Shown in pieces: positions 28,569 to 36,577 of a stretch of 64,000 nucleotides of DNA. The position numbers and the translations under genes were made by a program. Below the pieces are notes generated by a model that searched no databases, was not told where the DNA came from, and saw nothing but the letters and a program-made list of their open reading frames with translations. Source of the DNA: Paeniglutamicibacter sulfureus (GTDB taxonomy: Bacteria > Actinomycetota > Actinomycetes > Actinomycetales > Micrococcaceae); NCBI RefSeq assembly GCF_030512175.1, contig NZ_JAULBL010000001.1, positions 620,001-684,000 of the forward strand, written 5' to 3'. Position 1 is the first letter of the stretch. Each line of letters begins with the position of its first letter.

Positions 28569-29321
28569 ATGAAGACAACCAAAGGCAGGCCACCTATCGC
28601 CGGCAACCGAATGGCCTTGGCGGGCGCCGTGCTCTACCTCTTGGAGTGGGTCGCCATTTTTGGATCTGGTCTGGTGGGGGTAGAGATGATCGGCGGCGAG
28701 ATCGGCGCCTCACCGCAAGAGGTCGTGGCCACCTATGCCGGATCCGAGAACGGAATGGCACTCATCGCCGGTTGGATGTGCCTCGTGCTCACCGGCCGGG
28801 TGTTGCTGCTCGTCGGCCTTCGGGCCGGCCTCCGAGACTCCGGCCGGGACCACCCCTTGATGGGATTTGCAGTATCGATCATGACCATCAGCGTCGCGCT
28901 GGAAATCGCAATCACCGCGATTTATGCCGGCGCCGCAACACTTGCAGCCGATTCGTCCGAGCAAGCGGTCCTGGCTCTGGACCGAGCCGGTACCGCCTTG
29001 TACCCTATGGTTTACGGCTCTGCAGGTCTGTCAGTCCTCTGCGCTGCTTGGTGTCTGTCGCGCTCAGGCCTCTTCCCCGTCGCACTGAATGTCCTCGGGT
29101 TCATAGGCGGTGCCGGCATGGTTCTGATACCGTTCTTTGCTGCTCCGGCCTTCAATGCGGTACTAATAGTCCTGGGTTTCATCCCGCTTTTCGTCTGGGT
29201 CTGGATGATCTGGGCCGGCATCCTCTTCTGGCGGAACGCACCCAGCCGGGCCGTCGAACCAGTCGACGCCGTGAACATGTCGGGCGGGCGACGAAACCGC
29301 TCGAAGCCTCCACTTTTGTGA
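28569..29321 (+). CDS. polytopic membrane protein, DUF4386-like
   Basis: 250 residues with about six or seven hydrophobic segments; an Asn/Arg-containing first helix (GNRMALAGAVLYLLEW) and the segment SPQEVVATYAGSENGMALIAGW resemble the DUF4386 group, whose function is unknown. A TAACGT -10-like box at 28526-28531 and a weak GAGAAAAG leader precede ATG 28569. Base composition is lower in G+C than the housekeeping genes and the neighbours are degenerate, so it may be an acquired gene. The reading frame appears intact. Confidence 0.75.
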   Translation: MKTTKGRPPIAGNRMALAGAVLYLLEWVAIFGSGLVGVEMIGGEIGASPQEVVATYAGSENGMALIAGWMCLVLTGRVLLLVGLRAGLRDSGRDHPLMGFAVSIMTISVALEIAITAIYAGAATLAADSSEQAVLALDRAGTALYPMVYGSAGLSVLCAAWCLSRSGLFPVALNVLGFIGGAGMVLIPFFAAPAFNAVLIVLGFIPLFVWVWMIWAGILFWRNAPSRAVEPVDAVNMSGGRRNRSKPPLL

Positions 29322-29826
29322 AGTAGCTGCCGGAGCGCTCTTCCAACCGGTGTCTCGCGAGGTCTCGCAGATGGTAGGCGGAACGAGACGACGCACAACG
29401 CGGGACAATTCTGTGCTTCATCCCAACACGGTCCCGCTTAACCGATAAGCCCCGGTGCTGTTTCCCGATCCCAGTCTCACGACAGATATCCTTTGCACCG
29501 GACATCCTCGTCATCCGACACTCCGGCTCTCCGTCGCACGTTCAGAACAGATCTGTTCCACGAAGAGTACTCGACAGCGAGCTAGTGGAGTCCCATTGCC
29601 TGGGACCGTCGATCAAGGTCCGCCCGTGAATGCGGCCCGGGTCCAGGTCCGCCGATCAGACCGACCTGCCGACAGGGCACAGGGACACCTACGCTCAAGG
29701 CGACTTCAGGGTGCGGATTCACGCCAAGCGCCGAGTCCCAATGGCCAAGCCCACGGCGGCGGAGCCCCGAAAGCGACACCTGACACAAGAATCCATCCAA
29801 GCCATACTTTCAGGAGTCCGAGACGA
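29322..29826. other. gap with no supported gene
   Basis: About 500 bases between the DUF4386-like gene and the small membrane protein gene. A short plus-strand frame ends at 29830 with MAKPTAAEPRKRHLTQESIQ..., which looks protein-like over its last ~45 residues, but it has no start signal and overlaps the end of the next gene. Probably decayed DNA. Confidence 0.5.
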
Positions 29827-30099
29827 TTAACGCGCGGGCTTGTCGCCCGGCTCGTCGGGCTGGATGTCTTTGCCCTTTTCCACCAGCTCCTGCTGGCGGG
29901 CTTGGGCCTCGCCCTGGTAACGGACCCGGCGGATGCGGCGGGTCATGTCACGGATCAGGAAGATGGTCACAATGACGAGCGCCGCGGTGGCCACAAAACC
30001 CACGAATCCCGGGCCAATGGATTGTGCCGCGTCACCGACGGGCGCGCCGGGAACCGGCGAAGGACTAACTGATGCTGCGTACAGCAGGAACGAATACAC
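29827..30099 (-). CDS. small single-pass membrane protein (actinobacterial, next to mca)
   Basis: 90 residues: short N-terminal segment, one membrane helix at about 32-54 (FVGFVATAALVIVTIFLI), then a charged cytoplasmic tail (RDMTRRIRRVRYQGEA...). The same kind of gene follows mca in mycobacteria (Rv1083 position), function unknown. GTG start at 30099, weak purine-rich leader, 51 nt after the mca stop and on the same strand, so co-transcription with mca is likely. A decayed duplicate lies at 26965-27201. Confidence 0.85.
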   Translation of the reverse strand: MYSFLLYAASVSPSPVPGAPVGDAAQSIGPGFVGFVATAALVIVTIFLIRDMTRRIRRVRYQGEAQARQQELVEKGKDIQPDEPGDKPAR

Positions 30100-30150
30100 G
30101 CGCGGGGCTCTTTCTGAAAAAGTTGGCGGCCGGTTTCACCGGCACGTTAC

Positions 30151-31068
30151 CTATCTTAGACCGGCAAACAGGTCGGTCTCTGGGAGTGTGGTGGGAACCG
30201 AGGATTCGATCAGCGTGAAGTCCTCCCACGGCCATGACTTGGCGTAGATCGCCTCGGGCACCGCAAAGAAGAAACCGGCCGGATCGATCTGGGTCCGGTG
30301 GGCCAGCAGCGCCCGGTCGCGGTGCTTGAAGAAGACGGCGCAGTGGATCTGCGTGGTGGTCTCGTGCGGGGAGACCCAACCGAAGAGCTGCTCGTCAGGG
30401 TGTTGCTCCCAGGCGGCAATTCGTTCGGCATACGGCGACTCGATGCCGGCGTCCACCATCGCATAGTGCAGTGTCTTGAAACGCTCGGGGGCGAAGGCGC
30501 GGTCGTAGTACAGCTTGGAGGTTTCCCAGGGCTCGCCGAGTTCCGGGGAGCTGTCGGCCTTGGCCGCTTCCGTAAAGGCGTGCACCGCGACCTTGTGAGC
30601 CTGGATGTGGTCCGGGTGCGGGTAGCCGCCGTTTTCGTCGTACGCGATGATCACGTGGGGCTTGAACTCGCGGATCAACTTGATCAACGGTGCAGCTGCC
30701 CGGTCCAGCGGCTGCAGGGCGAAGGCGCCGAAGGGAAGTTCCGGCAGCGGGTCGCCCTCGGGCAGGCCGGAATCCACGAAACCCAGCCAGCGGTGCTCGA
30801 TGCCCAGCACGGCAGCGGCCTCGGCCATTTCCGTGCGCCGCACCCCGGCCAGGTCCCGGTGTGCGTGGGCAAGTTCACCAACGGCCGCGTTGAGGATGTC
30901 TCCGCGTTCCCCCCCGGTGCAGGTTGCCACCATCACCGAAGCGCCGGCCGCAATGTACGCGGCCATCGTGGCCGAGCCCTTCGATGATTCGTCGTCGGGG
31001 TGTGCATGGACCGCCAGCAAACGCAGCCCCGTTGAATCAGCGATCTGCTCCACGTTTCGTTCTTCCAC
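30151..31068 (-). CDS. mca: mycothiol S-conjugate amidase (Mca)
   Basis: 305 residues. Zinc amidase that cleaves mycothiol S-conjugates of toxins, releasing mercapturic acids for export; it works in mycothiol-based detoxification. LmbE/PIG-L fold motifs: AHPDDE (H23, D25, D26) and YPHPDH (H151, H154). GTG start at 31068 with GGAG 8 nt upstream. Length and the C-terminal half match Mca rather than MshB. A 3' fragment is duplicated at 27249-27800. DUF4307 and greA lie divergently upstream, as in mycobacteria. Confidence 0.95.
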   Translation of the reverse strand: MEERNVEQIADSTGLRLLAVHAHPDDESSKGSATMAAYIAAGASVMVATCTGGERGDILNAAVGELAHAHRDLAGVRRTEMAEAAAVLGIEHRWLGFVDSGLPEGDPLPELPFGAFALQPLDRAAAPLIKLIREFKPHVIIAYDENGGYPHPDHIQAHKVAVHAFTEAAKADSSPELGEPWETSKLYYDRAFAPERFKTLHYAMVDAGIESPYAERIAAWEQHPDEQLFGWVSPHETTTQIHCAVFFKHRDRALLAHRTQIDPAGFFFAVPEAIYAKSWPWEDFTLIESSVPTTLPETDLFAGLR

Positions 31069-31176
31069 CTAGGTAGCTCCAACTTCTCATGCTCGGTGAA
31101 GGGTTCCCCTTGCCAAGGCTTAGACTGGTAGGGATGATTTCCCGGCCGCGACGCCCACGAATCGAAAGAGGCGCCA

Positions 31177-31578
31177 ATGTCCAGCTTAACTAATAGGTAC
31201 GGTTCGCCCAAGCGGGCCCTTCCCAAAAAGACCCGCAAGACGTTGATCATCGGGTCCCTGGGCGTTGGCATGCTGGCCGCACTCTACTTGGCCACGGCAA
31301 CTCATTCGAACGTGCAGTTCAAGGACAATTCGTTCATCGTCCACTCACCCACGATGGCGACCGCGATTGTGGACATTTCCAAGGAGGCCAGCGCGACCGT
31401 GCAGTGCGAGGTGCGCGCCATGAGCGATTCCTACGCCATTGTCGGATGGAAGACGCTGACCGTGGGACCCAGCGAGGGCCAGGGCATGACAACCACGCGC
31501 TTTGATGTCGATCTGCGCACCGAATCGTTGGCGACCACCGCCGGCATCGAGGAATGCAGAGTCCTCAAGACCGCCTAG
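31177..31578 (+). CDS. DUF4307 domain-containing membrane protein
   Basis: 133 residues: basic N-terminus (PKRALPKKTRKT), one membrane helix at about 24-43, then an extracytoplasmic beta-rich DUF4307 domain with two cysteines (VQCEVRA and EECRVL). Function unknown; conserved beside mca and greA in actinobacteria. It is divergent from mca and upstream of greA on the same strand. Confidence 0.88.
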   Translation: MSSLTNRYGSPKRALPKKTRKTLIIGSLGVGMLAALYLATATHSNVQFKDNSFIVHSPTMATAIVDISKEASATVQCEVRAMSDSYAIVGWKTLTVGPSEGQGMTTTRFDVDLRTESLATTAGIEECRVLKTA

Positions 31579-31844
31579 ATTCCACACGCCCCGAGTGTCT
31601 CGGCCATTGTGAAGTCTCCGAGACGCGCCGATACGCCAAAAGCTCAAACCTTGGGCAATTAGCCAAATGACGGCTAATATCTTTCTAATACGTTAATGCC
31701 CCGCTACAGAACGTGACGGACAAAGTTCTTCACCCACTGTGCGGGGTCTTTGCTTGCAAGTTGTTCGTCGCATCATCGGGCGGGACCATCTCGGCCTGTT
31801 GTTCCCCTGGGGAGCAGCGGCCCTGATTACACAAGGAGTACCAC

Positions 31845-32339
31845 GTGACCACGACCAATCATGAACCAGTAATCTGGCTGACCCAAGAGGCGTTTGACCG
31901 CCTGACCGTCGAGCTTGAGCACCTCGCTGGGCCGGGCCGCGCGGAAATCGTGGACCGCATTGAACAGGCACGTTCCGAGGGCGACCTCAAGGAAAACGGC
32001 GGCTACCACGCAGCCAAGGAAGAACAGGGCAAGGCCGAGGCACGCATCGCGTACCTCAAGGACCTTTTGCGCCGAGCCCACGTGGGCGAGGCACCTGCCG
32101 ATGACGGAGTCGTCGAGCCGGGCATGCTGGTTCAGGCCATCATCGCAGGCGACAAGACCACCTTCCTGTTTGGCAGCCGCGAGGTTGCCGGGGACACCGA
32201 CCTGGAGGTCTACTCCGAGCGGTCCCCGATTGGTGCCGCCGTGCACGGCGCAAAGTCCGGTGACACGATTAGCTACACCGCACCCAACGGCAAGGAAATC
32301 ACCGTCGAAATCGTTTCCTGCAAGCCGTACAGCGCATAG
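31845..32339 (+). CDS. greA: transcription elongation factor GreA
   Basis: 164 residues. Enters the RNA polymerase secondary channel and stimulates cleavage of backtracked RNA. The N-terminal coiled coil carries the acidic tip in SEGDLKENGGYHAAKEEQ near residues 43-60; the C-terminal FKBP-like domain follows. GTG start at 31845 with AAGGAG 7 nt upstream. Length and motifs are standard for the family. It converges on ilvA across two large hairpins. Confidence 0.96.
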   Translation: MTTTNHEPVIWLTQEAFDRLTVELEHLAGPGRAEIVDRIEQARSEGDLKENGGYHAAKEEQGKAEARIAYLKDLLRRAHVGEAPADDGVVEPGMLVQAIIAGDKTTFLFGSREVAGDTDLEVYSERSPIGAAVHGAKSGDTISYTAPNGKEITVEIVSCKPYSA

Positions 32340-32378
32340 TTACCTTCACCCGCGCCTTGGCGTGATCGGTGGCCCGGT

Positions 32379-32457
32379 GGCCGCCAATGCTTCACCCGTT
32401 TGGATGCCCATCTCCCCCTCGGGGGCGATGGCCCGGCGGGTTTCAGCATTGGCGGCC
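32379..32457. repeat. imperfect long inverted repeat downstream of greA
   Basis: Outer arms GGCCGCCAATGCT (32379-32391) and AGCATTGGCGGCC (32445-32457) are perfect complements, with partial complementarity inside (CACCCG/CGGGTT, CCCATC/GATGGC). It lies 40 bases after the greA stop and precedes a second, stronger hairpin. Confidence 0.7.
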
Positions 32458-32498
32458 ATCTGCTTTTGGCCAGTGTTTCCCGTTCGCCCGGGCAAAGG

Positions 32499-32551
32499 CA
32501 AGGCCCCCTTGTTCCATCCACCGCGCCGGTGGATGGAACAAGGGGGCCTTG
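32499..32551. terminator. 24-bp perfect hairpin between convergent greA and ilvA
   Basis: Arms 32499-32522 and 32528-32551 are exact complements with a 5-nt loop. The right arm ends 16 bases beyond the ilvA stop. It is the strongest hairpin in the window and probably a bidirectional terminator; the T run is weak. Confidence 0.8.
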
Positions 32552-32567
32552 ATGCGGGGGTGTGGAG

Positions 32568-33818
32568 TTAGCCGATGATCATCGGCTGGAAGCCCTCGGC
32601 CCGCAAGTTGTTCAGCACGTATTCCGAATGCGCGTGCCCCTTGGTTTCCATGTCGATGGTGATCGCCACGTCGCCCATGGACAGTGAACCGCCGACGCGG
32701 GTGTGGTCCAGTCGGGTGACGTTGGCATCGGATTCGGCGATGACACGGGAGATCGTTGCGAGCTCGCCGGGACGGTCGTCCAGCATCATCCGCACGGTGA
32801 GGTAGCGTCCCGCCGCGGAAAGGCCGCGTTGGATGACCTTGAGCATCAGCAACGGGTCGATGTTGCCGCCGGAGAGGATCACCGCGGTCTTCGTCGGCTT
32901 CAGCCCCAGCTCCTCCAGCTTCCCTTCCAGCAGCGCCGCCACGCCCACCGCACCGGCAGGCTCGACGACCAGCTTTGAGCGTTCCATGAGGAACACCAGG
33001 GCGCGCGCCAGCGCGTCCTCGGAGACTGTGACGACCTCGTCGACGAGTTCACGGATGATCTGGAAGGGAAGTTGGCCGGGTCGTCCCACGGCAATTCCGT
33101 CGGCGATGGTGCGCACGGTGTCCAACGGGACCAGCGCGTCGGCGGCCAGCGAGGGCGGATAGGCGGCGGCATTCTCGGCCTGCACGCCGATGATCTTGAT
33201 GTCGCGTCCCAGCTCCTTGGCGCGTGACTTGATGGCCACCGCGACCCCGGCCAGCAGTCCCCCGCCGCCCACGCCCATCAACACGGTGTCGACGTCTGGC
33301 AGCTGATCGAGGATTTCCAGGCCGATGGTTCCCTGGCCGGCAATGATGTCGGGGTTGTCGAAGGGATGAACGAAGACGGCACCGGTTGCGGTGGCGTAGC
33401 GTTCGGCCTCGGCAAGCGCCTCGTCGACGTTGTGACCGTGCAGGATGACCTCGGCGCCGTGGTCGCGAGTGGCGGTGAGCTTGGGCAGCGCCACTCCCAG
33501 CGGCATATAGATGCGGGCCTTGATGCCGAGCCGGCGGGCTGCCTGGGCGACGCCCTGGGCGTGGTTTCCGGCAGAGGCCGCGACGACGCCGCGGGCACGT
33601 TCCTCCGCGGTCAGCTTCGCCATCCGGACGTAGGCGCCGCGGACCTTGAAGGACCCGGCACGTTGCAGGTTCTCACACTTGAGGTAGACCTCGGAGCCGA
33701 TGTCCAGCGACAGTGCGCGCGAGTGCTCCATCGGGGTTTGGACGCTGACGCCCTCAAGCAGGGTCCGGGCCTCTTCGATGTCGGACAGGCTCACCGGGAG
33801 TGTGGTCTTCTGGATCAT
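32568..33818 (-). CDS. ilvA: threonine ammonia-lyase (threonine dehydratase) with ACT domain
   Basis: 416 residues. PLP enzyme deaminating threonine to 2-oxobutyrate for isoleucine synthesis. Schiff-base lysine K58 in GSFKVRGAY, the glycine-rich phosphate loop GVGGGGLLAGV near 190, and one C-terminal ACT domain (from YLTVRMMLDDRPGEL) that usually binds an effector. The single ACT domain and length match the short actinobacterial type. ATG 33818 is preferred; a GTG at 33851 is in frame. GAAGAAAG lies ~8 nt upstream. Minus strand, downstream of an AI-2E-family permease gene. Confidence 0.95.
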   Translation of the reverse strand: MIQKTTLPVSLSDIEEARTLLEGVSVQTPMEHSRALSLDIGSEVYLKCENLQRAGSFKVRGAYVRMAKLTAEERARGVVAASAGNHAQGVAQAARRLGIKARIYMPLGVALPKLTATRDHGAEVILHGHNVDEALAEAERYATATGAVFVHPFDNPDIIAGQGTIGLEILDQLPDVDTVLMGVGGGGLLAGVAVAIKSRAKELGRDIKIIGVQAENAAAYPPSLAADALVPLDTVRTIADGIAVGRPGQLPFQIIRELVDEVVTVSEDALARALVFLMERSKLVVEPAGAVGVAALLEGKLEELGLKPTKTAVILSGGNIDPLLMLKVIQRGLSAAGRYLTVRMMLDDRPGELATISRVIAESDANVTRLDHTRVGGSLSMGDVAITIDMETKGHAHSEYVLNNLRAEGFQPMIIG

Positions 33819-33922
33819 GGGAGCGGCTTTCTTCTGGGCGTGTATGGACACGCAAATGCAATCGGGTCGGGAAGTCTTTCGGGCCAGGACCTTGTGCCGG
33901 GCAACTTGGGCGGCGTGCGGGA

Positions 33923-35239
33923 TCAGGAACCTGGGTCTGGTTCTTCTCCGTCAAGGTCTGCGGGAGCCGGTTCCGTGGTGCGGACCGGCTTGGTAATTCG
34001 GGATTCTCCCACCGCGGCCATGGCCGCTGTCTGGGCACCGAACGGGTTCTCGTGTTCCCAGCCCCGGTTGGCGATGTACTTGACCACGGTGTTGGCCACT
34101 GCCAGCACGGGAACCGCGAAGAGCGCCCCGGCGATGCCGGCGACGATGGAACCGCCGGCCACGGCCATGACGACAGCCAGCGGGTGGAGGCTCACCGCCT
34201 TGCCCATGATCAGCGGCTGCAGGATGTGGGATTCGGCCTGCTGCACGAACAGCACCACCAGGAGCATGATCAGGGCATTGACCGGGCCGTTGGCCACCAG
34301 TGCCAGCAGCACGGCAACCGCGCCGGTGACCAAGGCGCCCACGACCGGGATGAAGGACCCGATGAAGACGAGCACGCCCAGCGGCAGTGCCAGCGGCACT
34401 CCGAGGATCAGCGCGCCGACGCCGATGCCCACTGCGTCGATGAAGGCGACGAAGAGCTGGACGCGAACGTACACGACCATCGAGGCCCAGCCCCGTCGGC
34501 CGGCTCCGTGGGCGGCCGCGCGGGCACGGCGCGGCAGGATGTTCACGAAGAAGCGCCCGATCCGCTGCCCGTCGAGCAACAGGAAAATCAGCGAGAAGAG
34601 CACCAGCAGCACACCGGTAATCAGGTGTCCCACCGTGGTGCCCCAGGACAGCGCGCCGGAAAGGATCGAGGAGGAATTGCTCCTGAGCTCGTTCAGGGCG
34701 TCCTGGACCAGCTGGTCGACATCCTGGTTGCTCAGGGCCAGCGGGCCGGTGGAGAGCCAATGCTGGATCTGGCCGATGCCGGTGAGGGCCTGGGACCACA
34801 GCGAGGCGAATCCAGTGGCCAGGCGCCGCCCGACGATCGACAGGCCGCCGACGACCAGGCCCAGGAACGCGATCATGGTCACCCCGACGGAAAGCCCCTT
34901 GGGGAAGCGCAGGGTGCGGTTCAGGAAGTTCACCACGGGACTCAGCAGCCCCGCCAGCAGGGCCGCGATCATCAGCGGGATCAGCAGCAGGGACACATGG
35001 GACAGCAGCCAGACGGCGATGCCCACGGCGATCACGATGACGATCAGCCGCCAAGACCACGACGCCGCAATCCGCACGCCGTAGGGCAGGTCGTCGGCGT
35101 GGGCATGTTCGGCGTAGGAGAGTGCGCTGGCCTCATCGATCACGGGATCGGCGGCCAGGCGATGGCGCGTGGCCTGGGCACTCTGTTGAACAGCTTCGGT
35201 GGCGTCAGCCAGGCGCTTGAGGGCACGCGACAGCTTCAT
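33923..35239 (-). CDS. AI-2E family transporter (PerM-like permease)
   Basis: 438 residues with about eight hydrophobic segments; the family includes autoinducer-2 exporters and the mycobacterial PerM division protein, so the real substrate or role is open. Characteristic stretches are LLIPLMIAALLAGLLSPVVNFL at the start and VGALVTGAVAVLLALVANG, IMLLVVLFVQQAESHILQP and GALFAVPVLAVANTVVKYIANR near the end. ATG 35239 has GGAG just upstream; the longer upstream frame is not conserved. The acidic C-terminal tail ends in DGEEPDPGS. Confidence 0.92.
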   Translation of the reverse strand: MKLSRALKRLADATEAVQQSAQATRHRLAADPVIDEASALSYAEHAHADDLPYGVRIAASWSWRLIVIVIAVGIAVWLLSHVSLLLIPLMIAALLAGLLSPVVNFLNRTLRFPKGLSVGVTMIAFLGLVVGGLSIVGRRLATGFASLWSQALTGIGQIQHWLSTGPLALSNQDVDQLVQDALNELRSNSSSILSGALSWGTTVGHLITGVLLVLFSLIFLLLDGQRIGRFFVNILPRRARAAAHGAGRRGWASMVVYVRVQLFVAFIDAVGIGVGALILGVPLALPLGVLVFIGSFIPVVGALVTGAVAVLLALVANGPVNALIMLLVVLFVQQAESHILQPLIMGKAVSLHPLAVVMAVAGGSIVAGIAGALFAVPVLAVANTVVKYIANRGWEHENPFGAQTAAMAAVGESRITKPVRTTEPAPADLDGEEPDPGS

Positions 35240-35387
35240 GCCGCTCCCCCGCGGGAACCGGACCGGGGCTTCGCGTCCAAGCACGCATGCTTTCCGGTCA
35301 AATCCATGCTGCCTGAAAATGCCATGAACATACGTTATCCCTTGAGAGTTGCCTGTGCGGAATAGATGACGCACATATTGCAGAAAA

Positions 35388-35428
35388 ACCGCGGGGCAGT
35401 ACCCAAATCATAGGTACTGCCCCGCGGT
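35388..35428 (-). terminator. intrinsic terminator of the Bax-inhibitor-1 gene
   Basis: Perfect 16-bp stem (35388-35403 with 35413-35428). On the minus strand it is followed by a run of five T (35384-35388). It starts 15 bases after the stop at 35444. Confidence 0.88.
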
Positions 35429-35443
35429 CACACAGCAGATTGA

Positions 35444-36256
35444 CTAGTCGTCGCCACGCAGGATGGCCAGAATGCGCAGAATCTCCACGTAGAGCCAGAT
35501 GAGCGTCACTGTCAGGCCGAATGCAGCTGCCCACGCCATCTTGGCCGGTGCGCCCTGGCGCACGCCCTCGCTAATGTTGGTGAAGTCCAATACCAGCGCG
35601 TAAGTGGCCAGCAGCACGGCAAGCACGCCAATGCCCAGGCCGAGCAGGCCGCTGCGCATGCCGAACATGCCGTCAATGACGCCGAACATCATCAGGCCGA
35701 AGTTAAGCAGCGAGAACAGGCCGTAGCCGATCATCGCAATCATGAACATGCGGGTCATCTTCGGGGTGGCACGGTACTTGCCGGAGCGGTACAGCATCAG
35801 GGTCACGCCGAAGACCGAGAAGGTCGCAAGCACGGCCTGGACGGCGATGCCCGGGTACATGTTCTCAAAGACGCCCGACAGGCCGCCGAGGAAGATGCCC
35901 TCGAAGCCCGCGTAGAGCATGATCAGGATCGGCGAAGGCTGGCGCTTGAAGGCATTGACCAACCCCAGGACCAGGCCGACAAGTGCGCCGACAAGCATGA
36001 GCCCCGGGAACTGCCAGCCAATTGCGGCACCGATGACGACAAGGCCCAGCGTCAGCATGGTCTTGTTGATGACATCGGCATAGGTCATGCGGCCGGTGTC
36101 CTGCGGCGATGCGGACGGCTGCGTGTACAGGTCCTGCAGGGCTTGAGCGCTCATCGGCTGAGCATAGGTCGCGGACGCGGCACCCGTTGCGCCGGCCGCA
36201 CGGGTCTGCTCGCGGTAGTTCTTGGACTTGAAGACCGGGTTTCCGCCCAGGGCCAT
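35444..36256 (-). CDS. Bax inhibitor-1/YccA family membrane protein
   Basis: 270 residues: a ~75-residue soluble N-terminus (NPVFKSKNYREQTRAAG...), then seven hydrophobic segments (from MLTLGLVVIGAAIGW to YVEILRILAIL). The actinobacterial members of this family have this long N-terminus; the family includes pH-sensitive calcium channels such as YetJ, but activity here is inferred. ATG 36256 has an excellent GGAGGAG 7 nt upstream. It is divergent from livH and followed by a strong terminator. Confidence 0.93.
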   Translation of the reverse strand: MALGGNPVFKSKNYREQTRAAGATGAASATYAQPMSAQALQDLYTQPSASPQDTGRMTYADVINKTMLTLGLVVIGAAIGWQFPGLMLVGALVGLVLGLVNAFKRQPSPILIMLYAGFEGIFLGGLSGVFENMYPGIAVQAVLATFSVFGVTLMLYRSGKYRATPKMTRMFMIAMIGYGLFSLLNFGLMMFGVIDGMFGMRSGLLGLGIGVLAVLLATYALVLDFTNISEGVRQGAPAKMAWAAAFGLTVTLIWLYVEILRILAILRGDD

Positions 36257-36507
36257 GGTGTTTCTCCTCCGTAGGGTTGTTAGTAAATAGCCTACGTTGG
36301 TAGAACGCTCGATGCGGACCAATAAATCCCCAATTCACCACCTTTTTGCCGCAAAACGAGTGGTTTCAGATTTTTTGCCCGGAAAGCGGCAGCTCAGTTC
36401 ATGCGCGCCGCCGCAATCCGTTAACCAGACCGTTATCAAATCCGGCAATCGGGGGAAGCCCAGTCATAGGACTTCAACCTGTCATGGCACTACGATGAGC
36501 ACACGTG
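36257..36507. promoter_or_regulatory. intergenic region between divergent Bax-inhibitor-1 and livH genes
   Basis: About 320 bases to the livH start. It holds promoters for both directions. A TACGAT -10-like box for livH is at 36491-36496; no clean -35 element was found. A CRP/GlxR-like site follows (annotated next). Nothing else was recognised. Confidence 0.5.
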
Positions 36508-36523
36508 AGTGACATGTATCACA
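36508..36523 (+). promoter_or_regulatory. CRP/GlxR-like binding site upstream of livH operon
   Basis: AGTGACATGTATCACA matches the CRP/GlxR pattern TGTGA-N6-TCACA at 9 of 10 defined positions. It lies 54 nt before the livH GTG and just downstream of the TACGAT box, a position more consistent with repression; activation cannot be excluded. Confidence 0.6.
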
Positions 36524-36577
36524 CGCGGGCCCGGCGCTGGTGGTCGCGGGGCGGATAGCGACGAGAGGGCTCGTAAC

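Noticed and set aside
26885-29826. Insertion sequence or transposase as cause of the rearranged zone
   Set aside because: No transposase motif or terminal inverted repeats were seen; the homology pattern is explained by tandem duplication and decay.
33366-35084. 572-codon plus-strand frame opposite ilvA and the AI-2E permease gene
   Set aside because: Spans two genes on the opposite strand and reads Ser/Pro/Thr-rich without domains.
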